Below, in pieces: positions 19,847-27,319 of a DNA stretch of 64,000 nt. The stretch is taken from positions 1 to 64,000 of the forward strand of contig PGZJ01000004.1 in NCBI GenBank assembly GCA_002840055.1. Reading direction: 5' to 3'. Every line of letters begins with the position of its first letter. The stretch's first letter is position 1. This stretch comes from Gammaproteobacteria bacterium HGW-Gammaproteobacteria-11. GTDB taxonomy: Bacteria > Pseudomonadota > Gammaproteobacteria > Pseudomonadales > Pseudomonadaceae. The translations under genes were made by a program, and so were the position numbers. The notes beneath the pieces are model-generated. The model was not told the DNA's origin and did no database searches. It saw only the letters and a list, made by a program, of their open reading frames with translations.

Positions 19847-20161
19847 ATGAAGACTCGTTGGATAGCTGTTGGTCTATTTGTATTTAGCAGCACTGCATTC
19901 GGATGGCAGGACGTATCAAAATCTGCAATTGTTCCCGCAGGTGGAGTTTATTGCACAAGCATAGGCAATCTAGACGATTTTGGTGGATATGCGCTCGATG
20001 GTGATCAAAGGGGTGCGACAAGGATGGTTAATGAAGGAAAATGCGCCATAGCAAGCAGAAATATCAGGGTTTCCGTTTTTCAAGAAAATGCAGATTACGC
20101 AAATTTCATCGCACCAAGTGGTAATGCGTTTTATACCCTTAAAGGCTACCTTCAATACTGA
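19847..20161 (+). CDS. Small exported protein of unknown function (island cargo)
   Basis: A 104-residue protein with a clear Sec signal peptide (MKTRWIAVGLFVFSSTAFGW, cleavage near 18-19) and a mature part of about 85 residues with two cysteines (in VYCTSIG and GKCAIA) that could form a disulphide. An AGAGGA ribosome site lies 8 bases before the ATG. I do not recognise a family. It sits directly after the integration site, where cargo genes are often found. Confidence 0.65.
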   Translation: MKTRWIAVGLFVFSSTAFGWQDVSKSAIVPAGGVYCTSIGNLDDFGGYALDGDQRGATRMVNEGKCAIASRNIRVSVFQENADYANFIAPSGNAFYTLKGYLQY

Positions 20162-20286
20162 TTTATTCCTTCTCTAGCTACCATCAGCGTTACTCAATCA
20201 AAAACAGTAGCGCTGCTTAGCAATCGCAGTGGTCGATGCCTCAACCTTCCGGTAATTTCAAAATATCCATCATTGGATTTACAGAG

Positions 20287-20853
20287 TCATTCTGTAGCCC
20301 ATTTCCGCTTAACTGTGCTGATTGATACTGATAGCTCTTTAGCTACCTCGGATTGAGACAGGCCAGTCTGCTTTAACTCTTGGACTTTTCCGGAGGTAAC
20401 TGATTGTGGACGCCCCAGGATCTTCCCTTGTGCTTTAGCTCTCTCTAGCCCAGCTTGTGTACGCTCTATCAGCAAATCACGCTCAAACTCTGCTACAGAA
20501 GCTATAACACTCATTGTCATCTTGCCTGCTGGGCTGGTTAGATCAACTCCACCAAGGGCTAGGCAATGAACTCTGATTCCAGCAAGCGCCAGCCGTTCTA
20601 CTGTTGATCTGACGTCCATAGCGTTTCTTCCTAGCCGGTCTAGCTTGGTAACTACCAGCACATCCCCGCTTTCCATGCGCTCCAATAGCTTGATAAAGCC
20701 TTTGCGTTCAGCAGATGGTACAGATCCACTTACCGTCTCTTCAATTACTCGCTGACTATCAATATTGAAGCCAGCGTTCTGGATTTCATGAATTTGGTTT
20801 TCAGTGGTTTGATCTAAAGTTGAAACACGGCAGTATGCAAAAGTGCGTGACAT
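20287..20853 (-). CDS. Serine recombinase (resolvase/invertase family)
   Basis: A 188-residue small serine recombinase. The start at [15 protein letters not shown] is chosen because AGGA lies 8 bases upstream. The catalytic serine is S11 in YCRVSTLDQ; the domain continues with [10 protein letters not shown] and ends in a long helix ([14 protein letters not shown]). A C-terminal helix-turn-helix ([20 protein letters not shown]) binds DNA. No transposase partner or invertible gene is adjacent, so it may resolve dimers of the excised element or switch something not recognised here. Confidence 0.9.
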   Translation of the reverse strand: MSRTFAYCRVSTLDQTTENQIHEIQNAGFNIDSQRVIEETVSGSVPSAERKGFIKLLERMESGDVLVVTKLDRLGRNAMDVRSTVERLALAGIRVHCLALGGVDLTSPAGKMTMSVIASVAEFERDLLIERTQAGLERAKAQGKILGRPQSVTSGKVQELKQTGLSQSEVAKELSVSISTVKRKWATE

Positions 20854-21444
20854 GTCATTCATCCTAGGTGGCAAAAACGTAGTGTCATAATAAATCATGG
20901 TATCAAAAAAGTAAAGGCTATTTTATGATGCCAATGTGGATAGGGATTTTTGCTGGTGTCATATATGGTCGTTTTTGATCTTTGCATTAGAGGCTTCTGA
21001 GTAAATATTCTGTGGTTGGCTCGGATCAGGTAGTCGAACTACGGGAAACACACTAATATCAGATGGCAAACAAGGACTGGTAAAAGACAGTAAATTTGTG
21101 TTGTTAAGATTAATTATCGTTTTAATTGAACCTGCGTATTGCAGTAAAGGATGCAAGTATGAGAAAAATAATAGCGATAAAAGGTTATCATTTTTAATTC
21201 AAGTATAAAATTCAGTCCTATTAGATCGTGATTCAGAAACACAATATAGCTTTGAGGGGTATATTGAATTTTTGGTTGCTGTGGTTAACAAGATTCGTGG
21301 GTATGGTTATGCCAGCAACAGTCTAAGTACTGTGTCCTAACTCAGACGCAGGCATGGTTTTAGAGTTAGCTGTAACAACTGGACAATTTTCTATGAGTTA
21401 GAAGGGCAGGGGAATAGCCACTGGCTTGTCAAAAGGAAATAAAA
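20854..21444. other. AT-rich non-coding stretch with possible recombinase sites
   Basis: No convincing gene was found; a minus-strand frame of 65 codons at 20959-21156 has neither a good ribosome site nor recognisable sequence. GTGTCATA occurs twice, at 20882-20889 and 20956-20963, just upstream of the serine recombinase, where resolution sites of such enzymes usually lie. Confidence 0.35.
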
Positions 21445-22140
21445 ATGGCTGTGATTAATTGTAAAGAATGTGGTGGAACCGTAAGCACAACTGCAAATGC
21501 ATGTCCTCACTGTGGCGCTAATCCAAGTGCTTTTAAGGATAAACCAGTAAATTTTAAAGCTACAGAAGTGAAGAAAAAAAGAGGGCCAATGTTTTATATA
21601 TTAGCCTTCATAGCATTATCTTGGGTTATTTCATTTTTGAATAAAGGTTTTGAAAGTATTACTTCTAGGGGAGGCGAGTCTACTTCAGCAGCACAAAAAA
21701 ATACAAATGAAACACGCCAGCAGAGCTCAGCTTCTGATGGTGCTGTTAATCAAAGCCAGCCATCACGGGTGTCGACATCTGGATCGGTAACATCAAACGC
21801 AGTAACCACTGCTTCGCTATCTGACGATCAGATGGTACGTACCTGTAGAGCTGCAATTAGCGCTATTATGTCTCAACCAGTGAACATAACTTTCGGAATG
21901 ATGAGGGGTGGTTTTGCTCAGGTTAGCTATGTAAGACCAATGGATGGGCAGCAATTCGACTATCAGTGTAAATTTAGTGGCGATACTGTAATTTGGCGAG
22001 GTTTTATTGATAGACAGTGGGGCCGTTGGAGAGATGGGCCGCATGATAGTGTTGTTAAATTTGTTGTTAACGGATCTATTATTAATATAAAAGAATTTTA
22101 CGGGGCTAGTGTAGCAGTAGATAAGGATATTGAAATTTAG
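21445..22140 (+). CDS. Zinc-ribbon membrane protein of unknown function (island cargo)
   Basis: The 231-residue protein starts with a zinc ribbon (MAVINCKECGGTVS...CPHCG; C6, C9, C20, C23). A basic stretch, a single membrane helix (about 49-67, GPMFYILAFIALSWVISFL), a Ser/Thr/Gln-rich linker (about 75-125) and a C-terminal domain of about 100 residues follow. AAAGGAAAT lies before the ATG. Cytoplasmic zinc ribbons joined by a membrane helix to an extracytoplasmic domain are common in uncharacterised mobile-element cargo. No family name can be given. Confidence 0.75.
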   Translation: MAVINCKECGGTVSTTANACPHCGANPSAFKDKPVNFKATEVKKKRGPMFYILAFIALSWVISFLNKGFESITSRGGESTSAAQKNTNETRQQSSASDGAVNQSQPSRVSTSGSVTSNAVTTASLSDDQMVRTCRAAISAIMSQPVNITFGMMRGGFAQVSYVRPMDGQQFDYQCKFSGDTVIWRGFIDRQWGRWRDGPHDSVVKFVVNGSIINIKEFYGASVAVDKDIEI

Positions 22141-22277
22141 TGCGTAAATTAATTTGATTGAATTTCATAGTATAGAATTATGATATTAGTTTTTTATGGA
22201 TAGGCCTTGAATAACAAGGCCTAGTTTTAGAATTAATTAAAATAATTACGTGTTAGGGTTAAGCAGGCGTCCTGTTT

Positions 22278-22928
22278 TTAGGGTGTTTTTGAGCCGCCAT
22301 AATCCCTGACGGACGTACCCTTTCTGTAGCCTTTTCCTCGTTTTTTTGCCAGATAAGATATGGCATAAAAAGCTGAATCTCTCTCTAGTTTGTTTCTAAT
22401 GCTCAGTCCATATTTGGCTTTGTTGTCCTTAACTCCCTGAAGATGACCCCCTTTACTAACCTGATTCCAAAGGTCACAGGCTATACCATAAAACCCTGTT
22501 CGACGTAGGTGGCTTCCTGCTGTAGCCATTTTATGACGATCAACAAGGATCCAGCAGTGGTAATGTGCTCGTTTGCTTTTCTCAACTTCCCTTACCCACA
22601 AATATTGAATATGCTTGTGTATGCCAAGTTGTTTTGGTCTAGGTGCTGGTGAGATTTGCTTTCTAGTTGATGGTTTTCTGTTGCATCTAGGCTTTAGTTT
22701 TTTGTGGATAAGCCTGTTAAAAAACTCACTTACAAGCCTGTTTTCATCTAGTGGACACTGATAAGTATTAGTAACAGGTAAGTGCAAATCAAACCTGACA
22801 AGAAAGCATTGTTTTAGCTTTTGTGTCATGTATTCAAATCTAAGGTACGTTTCTTCAAGGATTTTTGGAATCATTTCATACTGATTGTTTTTGCCAGTGT
22901 TTATTGGATATCCTTTATATGTGGACAT
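22278..22928 (-). CDS. Inovirus Gp2-like (YagK/YfjJ) HUH replication protein
   Basis: A 216-residue protein resembling the YagK/YfjJ C-terminal family, often called inovirus Gp2. It has a HUH-type motif (RAHYHCWILVD, H122 and H124) and downstream tyrosines Y188 and Y192 in FYAISYLAKKRGKGYR, the arrangement of rolling-circle initiator nucleases. A strong AGGAGGT site precedes the start. Such genes occur in E. coli cryptic prophages and satellite-like islands. The likely role is nicking an origin to replicate the excised element; the origin may be in the upstream gap. Confidence 0.8.
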   Translation of the reverse strand: MSTYKGYPINTGKNNQYEMIPKILEETYLRFEYMTQKLKQCFLVRFDLHLPVTNTYQCPLDENRLVSEFFNRLIHKKLKPRCNRKPSTRKQISPAPRPKQLGIHKHIQYLWVREVEKSKRAHYHCWILVDRHKMATAGSHLRRTGFYGIACDLWNQVSKGGHLQGVKDNKAKYGLSIRNKLERDSAFYAISYLAKKRGKGYRKGTSVRDYGGSKTP

Positions 22929-23440
22929 TGGTTACCTCCTATTATCTTTCTGTTTCTTTGAAACTCCTTAGGCTATCTTGTAGCCTTAGTATGTATTTGG
23001 TTTCTTTAATTTGAAGATGATTTTAAAGCTGTTTGTATTCTAAAAAACACCCTTATATTCTATTTAATTTAGATTTAATATTAGATAGTAAAGAAAACCC
23101 GCCAAATTTAGGACGCAAAAAAGCACACTCCCATCAAATACTACGCGGGGGTGAGCTAAAAAATGGTCTGAATTTTGGTGTCAGAGTTAATTTTTTAAAC
23201 TAACCAAGACCCTTTCAAAATACCACAAGTCTGGATTTTGTCAATAGCGAATAGTTAATACATTGAGTATTCGTGCTGCATAGATAGCGCTTAAATGGGT
23301 CTATAAGCGCGCTTGACGTATGGCCCTATGCCACCCTATAGGGCGTTGTATTGCTGCCTCTTAAAGGGTGGCTGTGGGCGCTTACAGAGCTATATTTTAT
23401 ACCCGTTCCAGGGTGACGTCTGGTTGTATATTCTTTTGTC
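22929..23440. other. Non-coding region with repeats, possible replication origin
   Basis: No gene was found. The region lies upstream of the HUH protein and downstream of the integrase. It holds the motif GCGCTTA at 23287-23293, its inverse TAAGCGC at 23304-23310 (7-bp stem), a near copy GCGCTTG at 23309-23315, and a further copy at 23378-23384. A separate hairpin, GCCCTAT (23323-23329) with ATAGGGC (23338-23344), lies between them. Such clustered palindromes are expected at rolling-circle origins and integrase arm sites. Confidence 0.4.
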
Positions 23441-24946
23441 TTAAATAAATTCAAAATCTAATATTGCTATAGCTACTTTTTTCTGTTCGAGTGATGGACC
23501 GGCAGAGTATGTATCGTAAGTAATTGATCCGATTTTGTGGCCTAATATGTAAGGAATGATACCAATGAATGCTCCACCTTGATGTAATTGTGTTGCTGTG
23601 GTTTTTCTTATGGAGTGGAAGGTGTATTTTTTATCGAAGCCAAGGCTGGTTTTTAGCCTGCCAAACCTTTTGCTTAGGTAGTCAAATCGGTTTCCGTAAA
23701 GGTTTTTGCCGCCTGAAAAAAGGTATTCGGATTTGGCTCTTCCAGACATTAAGCGAATCAATGTTTTTATGAGTTTAGGGTTAATTGGAATTTCTCTTTC
23801 GCCAGACTTGGTTTTTGATTCATGAATTATTATGTAGGGTGATTCGCTTTTAATGTTGACTATATCTTGATTTCTCAATCTGCCAATTTCTTCAATTCTG
23901 CAACCTGTGTATGCTGCTATTTCAATAACATCTGCTAAGTTTTGATCTGTGTTTTTCGCGGCAATATAGATTCTTTCTAAATCATTTTTTGAGAACTCAA
24001 AATAGCTATTAGTGTTCAGCTTATTTCTTTTGGGCAATGCGTGATTCTCAAACGGGTTTTTTATCTTGGAGTACTTTTCTTCAAATTTGTCATCAAACTT
24101 TACTGCCCAGGCCCAAAATGCATTGCCAGCCCATAGATATTGTTTTTTTGTTGAAATTGAATCTGATACGGACTCTATAAAATTGCTAACGTTTCTAAAA
24201 TTAAATTCCTTTTTTGTCTTTTCAAAGTAAGAGGATATTTTTTCTAGTCGTGATAATTGCTGATCAGCTGTTTTGGGTTTTAATCTTTTTGATATGTAGT
24301 TCTTGTAATCTAAAATTAGTTTTTTGCTAAACGGTTCTTTTATGTATTTTTCAGGTTCTCTAAATATTCTTTGAATTTCTTCTCTTTCTGCTTCATTTTG
24401 TTTGAAGGTTGAAGAAATCTTGTCCAAATTAAGTATGATGTTATATTGCTTCTGCATCTCATGTATGTTCAGTCGTTCGCTGTCAGTTAGTTCTCTTTTT
24501 TCTTTCCTTGCCTTGGCTTCAAGATTTACTCCATCTCTCAGCAATTGCCCTGCTTTAAACATCGTTTCATATGAAATCTGTCCCGCTTCACATTGGCTTA
24601 CTAGATATTCTACCAAGTTTAAATATTCACTTTCAGAGATGTGGGCGTGACTATCTTTATTTACAATTCTTTTAAAGTTCTCTTTGTATCTTTCTTCGTT
24701 TTCAATGGCGCGTTCAATTGCAATTTCTTTTGGATGGTCTTTAAAGCTTTCTTTTTTTGATCTGTAAAATTCAAATTGTGCTTTCCATATTGCTAAGTAC
24801 CTTAAGCTTTTATTTTTTGCTTCAATCCGTGAGCTTGTCTTCATTGATCTTGACAAAATAGATTTACCCAAAAGTGGTTGAATGTCCTTTGGAACGGTCA
24901 GCCTGACATGCCAAGTGCCGCCTTGATTTACTAAATGATCAGCCAT
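23441..24946 (-). CDS. Tyrosine recombinase (phage-type integrase)
   Basis: This 501-residue integrase presumably inserted the island into tRNA-Ser. An N-terminal arm-binding region (WHVRLTVPKDIQPLLGKSI) and a long Lys/Glu-rich core-binding domain (about 60-310) precede the catalytic domain. The active-site set is visible: R350 (AAYTGCRIEEIGRL), K380 (KTKSGEREIPI), H444 and R447 (FHSIRK), H470 (ILGHK) and the nucleophile Y480 (ITYDTY). The gene lies 96 bases from the distal att repeat and appears complete. Low GC and codon use set it apart from the flanking chromosome. Confidence 0.95.
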   Translation of the reverse strand: MADHLVNQGGTWHVRLTVPKDIQPLLGKSILSRSMKTSSRIEAKNKSLRYLAIWKAQFEFYRSKKESFKDHPKEIAIERAIENEERYKENFKRIVNKDSHAHISESEYLNLVEYLVSQCEAGQISYETMFKAGQLLRDGVNLEAKARKEKRELTDSERLNIHEMQKQYNIILNLDKISSTFKQNEAEREEIQRIFREPEKYIKEPFSKKLILDYKNYISKRLKPKTADQQLSRLEKISSYFEKTKKEFNFRNVSNFIESVSDSISTKKQYLWAGNAFWAWAVKFDDKFEEKYSKIKNPFENHALPKRNKLNTNSYFEFSKNDLERIYIAAKNTDQNLADVIEIAAYTGCRIEEIGRLRNQDIVNIKSESPYIIIHESKTKSGEREIPINPKLIKTLIRLMSGRAKSEYLFSGGKNLYGNRFDYLSKRFGRLKTSLGFDKKYTFHSIRKTTATQLHQGGAFIGIIPYILGHKIGSITYDTYSAGPSLEQKKVAIAILDFEFI

Positions 24947-25042
24947 GAACTTTCACCAATTTTACCTAAGGTTTTTACCTAAAATACTACCGCTCCCCAC
25001 AAAGCATCAAGTTTATTGGCTTCTAGCGTCTTTGTCTTATGT

Positions 25043-25059
25043 TCCCTGACTCTCCGCCA
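25043..25059 (+). repeat. attR-type repeat
   Basis: An exact copy of the 17 bases at 19617-19633 (TCCCTGACTCTCCGCCA), without the rest of the tRNA, marks the right end of the island. Confidence 0.85.
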
Positions 25060-25061
25060 AT

Positions 25062-25098
25062 AAAGCAAAAAGCCCAGCCCAGCTGGGCTTTTTGCTTT
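25062..25098. terminator. strong bidirectional intrinsic terminator
   Basis: AAAGCAAAAAGCCCAG and CTGGGCTTTTTGCTTT form a perfect 16-bp stem over a CCCAG loop, with U-runs inside the arm. Without the island it would lie two bases after tRNA-Ser, so it is probably the original terminator of that tRNA, now separated from it by 5.4 kb. Confidence 0.8.
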
Positions 25099-25466
25099 AT
25101 CAGGCGAGCTCTCGGTGAGAGCCCTCGTTCGACCGAGCCTGCGCAGCAGGCGAAGGAACAGCGGAGCGGAGCGACGCTGGCCCCGGAGGGGTGAGGCGCA
25201 AAGCGCCGAATAATCCCTGACATGGAGGTGCAGCTTGCACGCACTTGCCTAGCTGGGCTTTGTGCTTTATCAGGCGAGCTCTCGGTGAGAGCCCTCGTTC
25301 GACCGAGCCTGCGCAGCAGGCGAAGGAACAGCGGAGCGACGCTGGCCGGTGTGCCGGCCCAGCCCGCAGGGGTGAGGCGCATAGCGCCGAATAATCCCTG
25401 ACATGAAGGTGCAGCTTGCACGCACTTGCCCAGCTGGGCTTTGTGCTTTATCAGGCGAGCTCTCGC
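25081..25466. repeat. structured tandem repeats of about 170-180 bp
   Basis: Two long units (25081-25250 and 25251-25431) and a partial third (25432-25466) each begin AGCTGGGCTTT and continue CAGGCGAGCTCTCG. Each full unit holds several small hairpins (GCCTGC-GCA-GCAGGC, GGCGC-AAA-GCGCC or its variant, GTGCA-GCT-TGCAC) and the string AATCCCTGAC, which matches part of the tRNA-Ser end. No protein-coding content is credible here. Confidence 0.75.
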
Positions 25467-25496
25467 TGAGGCCCCGCTTTCGGCAGCCTCAGCGAG
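25462..25496 (-). terminator. hairpin at the end of the parvulin-like gene
   Basis: CTCGCTGAGGC (25462-25472) pairs with GCCTCAGCGAG (25486-25496), an 11-bp perfect stem that includes the stop codon of the minus-strand gene. No U-tract follows on that strand. Confidence 0.5.
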
Positions 25497-26346
25497 GGCT
25501 CAGCTCAGTTGAAAGCCCCTCATTGACGGTAATCTGCGCCTGTTCCAACAGGCTGGCCAGTGACACTTCCAGCTTTTCGGAGACGATCTCGGCTCTGAGA
25601 ATGTCGCGTTCGTCCTCATAGCTTTGTCTGTCGAGCGCTCTTTTATCGATAAGCTGGACTACTTTCCAGACGCCATCCTGAAAGACCGGCGATTCGATGA
25701 ATTCGTTTGTGCCGAGCAGGGCAATTTTCTCTTGAACCTCGGGATCTATCTCGCTGCCGAGCAACCAGGGCGTTTCGATTTTCGTTAACTGCGGGTTCAT
25801 TGCAGGTGGGCTACTGCGGTTTAGCAGTGCATCCAGCGTTGATAAGGCGAGCTCGGCGTTATCTGTTTCCCAGATCATGAAACGGTACAGGGTCTGCTGC
25901 GGCTGGCGCTCATAACGCTCACGAATCAAGGCCTCATCAATGGTCATGTTATCCATGAGTTGTTGAACATATAGCTGGGCCAGTAGCGTCTGCTCGAACA
26001 GCTCCAGCTCAAGCTTGAACCTATCCGTTTCATGCATGTTGGTGCTGATAGCCTGTTGGGCGAGCAGGGTTGTCATGATCAAGTCCTTGGCCGCCTTGCT
26101 CTTCTGCGCAGAGAGGTTGGCTTGTTCGCTCTCGGGTCCTGCACCTTCGACAGCGTATTCCTGTTCCCTTGATTGCAGTAGAAAAGCATAGATGTCACTG
26201 CTCAGATTGACGCCGTTGACCTGGGCAAAAATGGCCGGATCGGTGATGTTGCCTGACTGCTGGTCGGCCTGCGTTGCGCTTGTTTGTGCTGACATTGCGA
26301 ACACAAGCAGGCTGGCGAGGCTGATTGCTAAAGTGGGTTTTTTCAC
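25489..26346 (-). CDS. Exported parvulin-like (SurA/PpiC-type) protein
   Basis: The GTG start giving VKKPTLAISLASLLVFAMSA is preferred because the frame's upstream ATG lies inside a strong hairpin; this leaves 285 residues with a signal peptide. The body has a SurA-like helical N-domain (FAQVNGVNLSSDIYAFLLQS) and a C-terminal region like a rotamase domain (about 165-250) with FQDGVWKVVQLIDKR. It lies downstream of the lipase on the same strand, which suggests a role in folding that or other exported enzymes. It is not the Lif foldase that accompanies large Pseudomonas lipases. Confidence 0.7.
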   Translation of the reverse strand: MKKPTLAISLASLLVFAMSAQTSATQADQQSGNITDPAIFAQVNGVNLSSDIYAFLLQSREQEYAVEGAGPESEQANLSAQKSKAAKDLIMTTLLAQQAISTNMHETDRFKLELELFEQTLLAQLYVQQLMDNMTIDEALIRERYERQPQQTLYRFMIWETDNAELALSTLDALLNRSSPPAMNPQLTKIETPWLLGSEIDPEVQEKIALLGTNEFIESPVFQDGVWKVVQLIDKRALDRQSYEDERDILRAEIVSEKLEVSLASLLEQAQITVNEGLSTELSPR

Positions 26347-26382
26347 GTCATTACCTGGGACGACCGGAAGGGTTGAGACCGT

Positions 26383-26417
26383 ACAGTTCACAGCCCAGGC
26401 CTGGGTCTGTGAACTGT
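26383..26417 (-). terminator. long hairpin between lipase and parvulin-like gene
   Basis: ACAGTTCACAG (26383-26393) pairs with CTGTGAACTGT (26407-26417), and CCCAGG/CCTGGG close the centre, leaving almost no loop. It lies 31 bases after the lipase stop and 36 bases before the GTG of the next gene. With no U-tract it may act as an mRNA-stabilising or partial stop signal within the operon. Confidence 0.55.
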
Positions 26418-26448
26418 TGTCCAGAGAAATAAGCTGCGAAATGGCTGT

Positions 26449-27084
26449 TTAGAGATAGCGTCTGATATCGTTGTAGACCGTCTGGTTGTTGAGCAGGCCG
26501 AGGTGTGACGTGTTGGCTGTCTGTCGACTGGTACCACAGCGTGCGCTGCTGTTGGGAATGATGATCTCATCACGGTCAGACCAGAGCGATACATCGCAAC
26601 CGCGACCATTCAGGGACTTGAGGAAGTCGGAGTTGTAACGCATCTCGAAACAGGCCGGGCTGAAGCAACCATAGGCCCAGGATGTGCCATAGTGCGGCGT
26701 ACCCAGTGTCACCAGGCGGTTGGTGGCTGTTGAGCCGCCTTCAAATACGCGGTACCAACGTGATACCAGGCCACCGTTGGAGTGCGCGATGATTTTCGCT
26801 TGGCGGTTGTTGTGGGCCGGTCTCAGGTTACTGATGTAGTTTCCGAGATTGCGCGCGCTGGTCTTGTTACTGGCGCCCAGGCTGTTATAGCCAAATTTGT
26901 ACATGGAACAGGCTGGAACGCCATCGTTTCTGAAGCGGTTGATCATGTTGTCGAACTGACCGCCCCAGCCGGAGAAACCGTGAACAAATACAATGGGGTC
27001 CGCATTACAGGCATTGGCCACCCCGGAAAAGGGCAGTGCAGCGAGCATGGCCAGCATGGGCAGCATTTTTGTACGCGTTTTCAT
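26449..27084 (-). CDS. Small secreted lipase/esterase (alpha/beta hydrolase)
   Basis: A 211-residue exported hydrolase. The start MKTRTKMLPMLAMLAALPFS follows GGATAAGG; the signal peptide ends near ANA-C26. The fold begins DPIVFVHGFSGWGG (oxyanion region), the nucleophile is S102 in AHSNGG, an acid lies at D170 or D172 (SLWSDRDEIIIP), and the base is H194 in NTSHLGLLNN. This compact layout resembles Bacillus LipA-type family I.4 lipases more than large Pseudomonas lipases. Four or more cysteines suggest disulphides. Export to the periplasm, then through the nearby Gsp system, is plausible but inferred. Confidence 0.85.
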   Translation of the reverse strand: MKTRTKMLPMLAMLAALPFSGVANACNADPIVFVHGFSGWGGQFDNMINRFRNDGVPACSMYKFGYNSLGASNKTSARNLGNYISNLRPAHNNRQAKIIAHSNGGLVSRWYRVFEGGSTATNRLVTLGTPHYGTSWAYGCFSPACFEMRYNSDFLKSLNGRGCDVSLWSDRDEIIIPNSSARCGTSRQTANTSHLGLLNNQTVYNDIRRYL

Positions 27085-27319
27085 TACCTTATCCTTTTTA
27101 TTGGTTTTTAACTGCTTGGCCTCGGGCGGATGGGCTGTTGCGGAGAACGGGCTTCCGGCACTGCCATGAAAGAACTGTCTCGAGATAAATAAATGTCTCG
27201 CCGCGCGAAGGTGTCTCATAATAAGACTGTAAAGATTTGGACGAAATCACCCGTATGGATGGATTTTTTACCGTTTTTTGACACAGCTATGGGTGGCAGG
27301 GCCCGATACCCGCTGGATT

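Larger units (their letters stand above)
19634..25059. mobile_element. tRNA-Ser integrated island, about 5.4 kb
   Basis: The segment is visibly AT-richer than its surroundings, is bounded by a 17-bp direct repeat of the tRNA-Ser end, and has a tyrosine integrase next to the distal repeat. Contents in order: small secreted protein, serine recombinase, zinc-ribbon membrane protein, HUH-type inovirus Gp2-like protein, integrase. There are no capsid, tail, conjugation or AlpA genes. It could be a phage satellite or a small integrative element that replicates by rolling circle; which one is not settled by the sequence. Confidence 0.85.

Noticed and set aside
22929..25466. CRISPR array in the repeat-rich region
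   Set aside because: Repeats are few, long, internally structured and tandem without spacers; no cas genes are present.
25023..25621. Open frames of 72-132 codons across the tandem repeats
   Set aside because: They follow the repeat period and hairpins, have no ribosome sites and overlap the terminator; not coding.
25489..26346. Lif-type lipase foldase
   Set aside because: The protein is shorter, lacks the membrane anchor plus helical repeat layout of Lif, and shows SurA/PpiC-like features.
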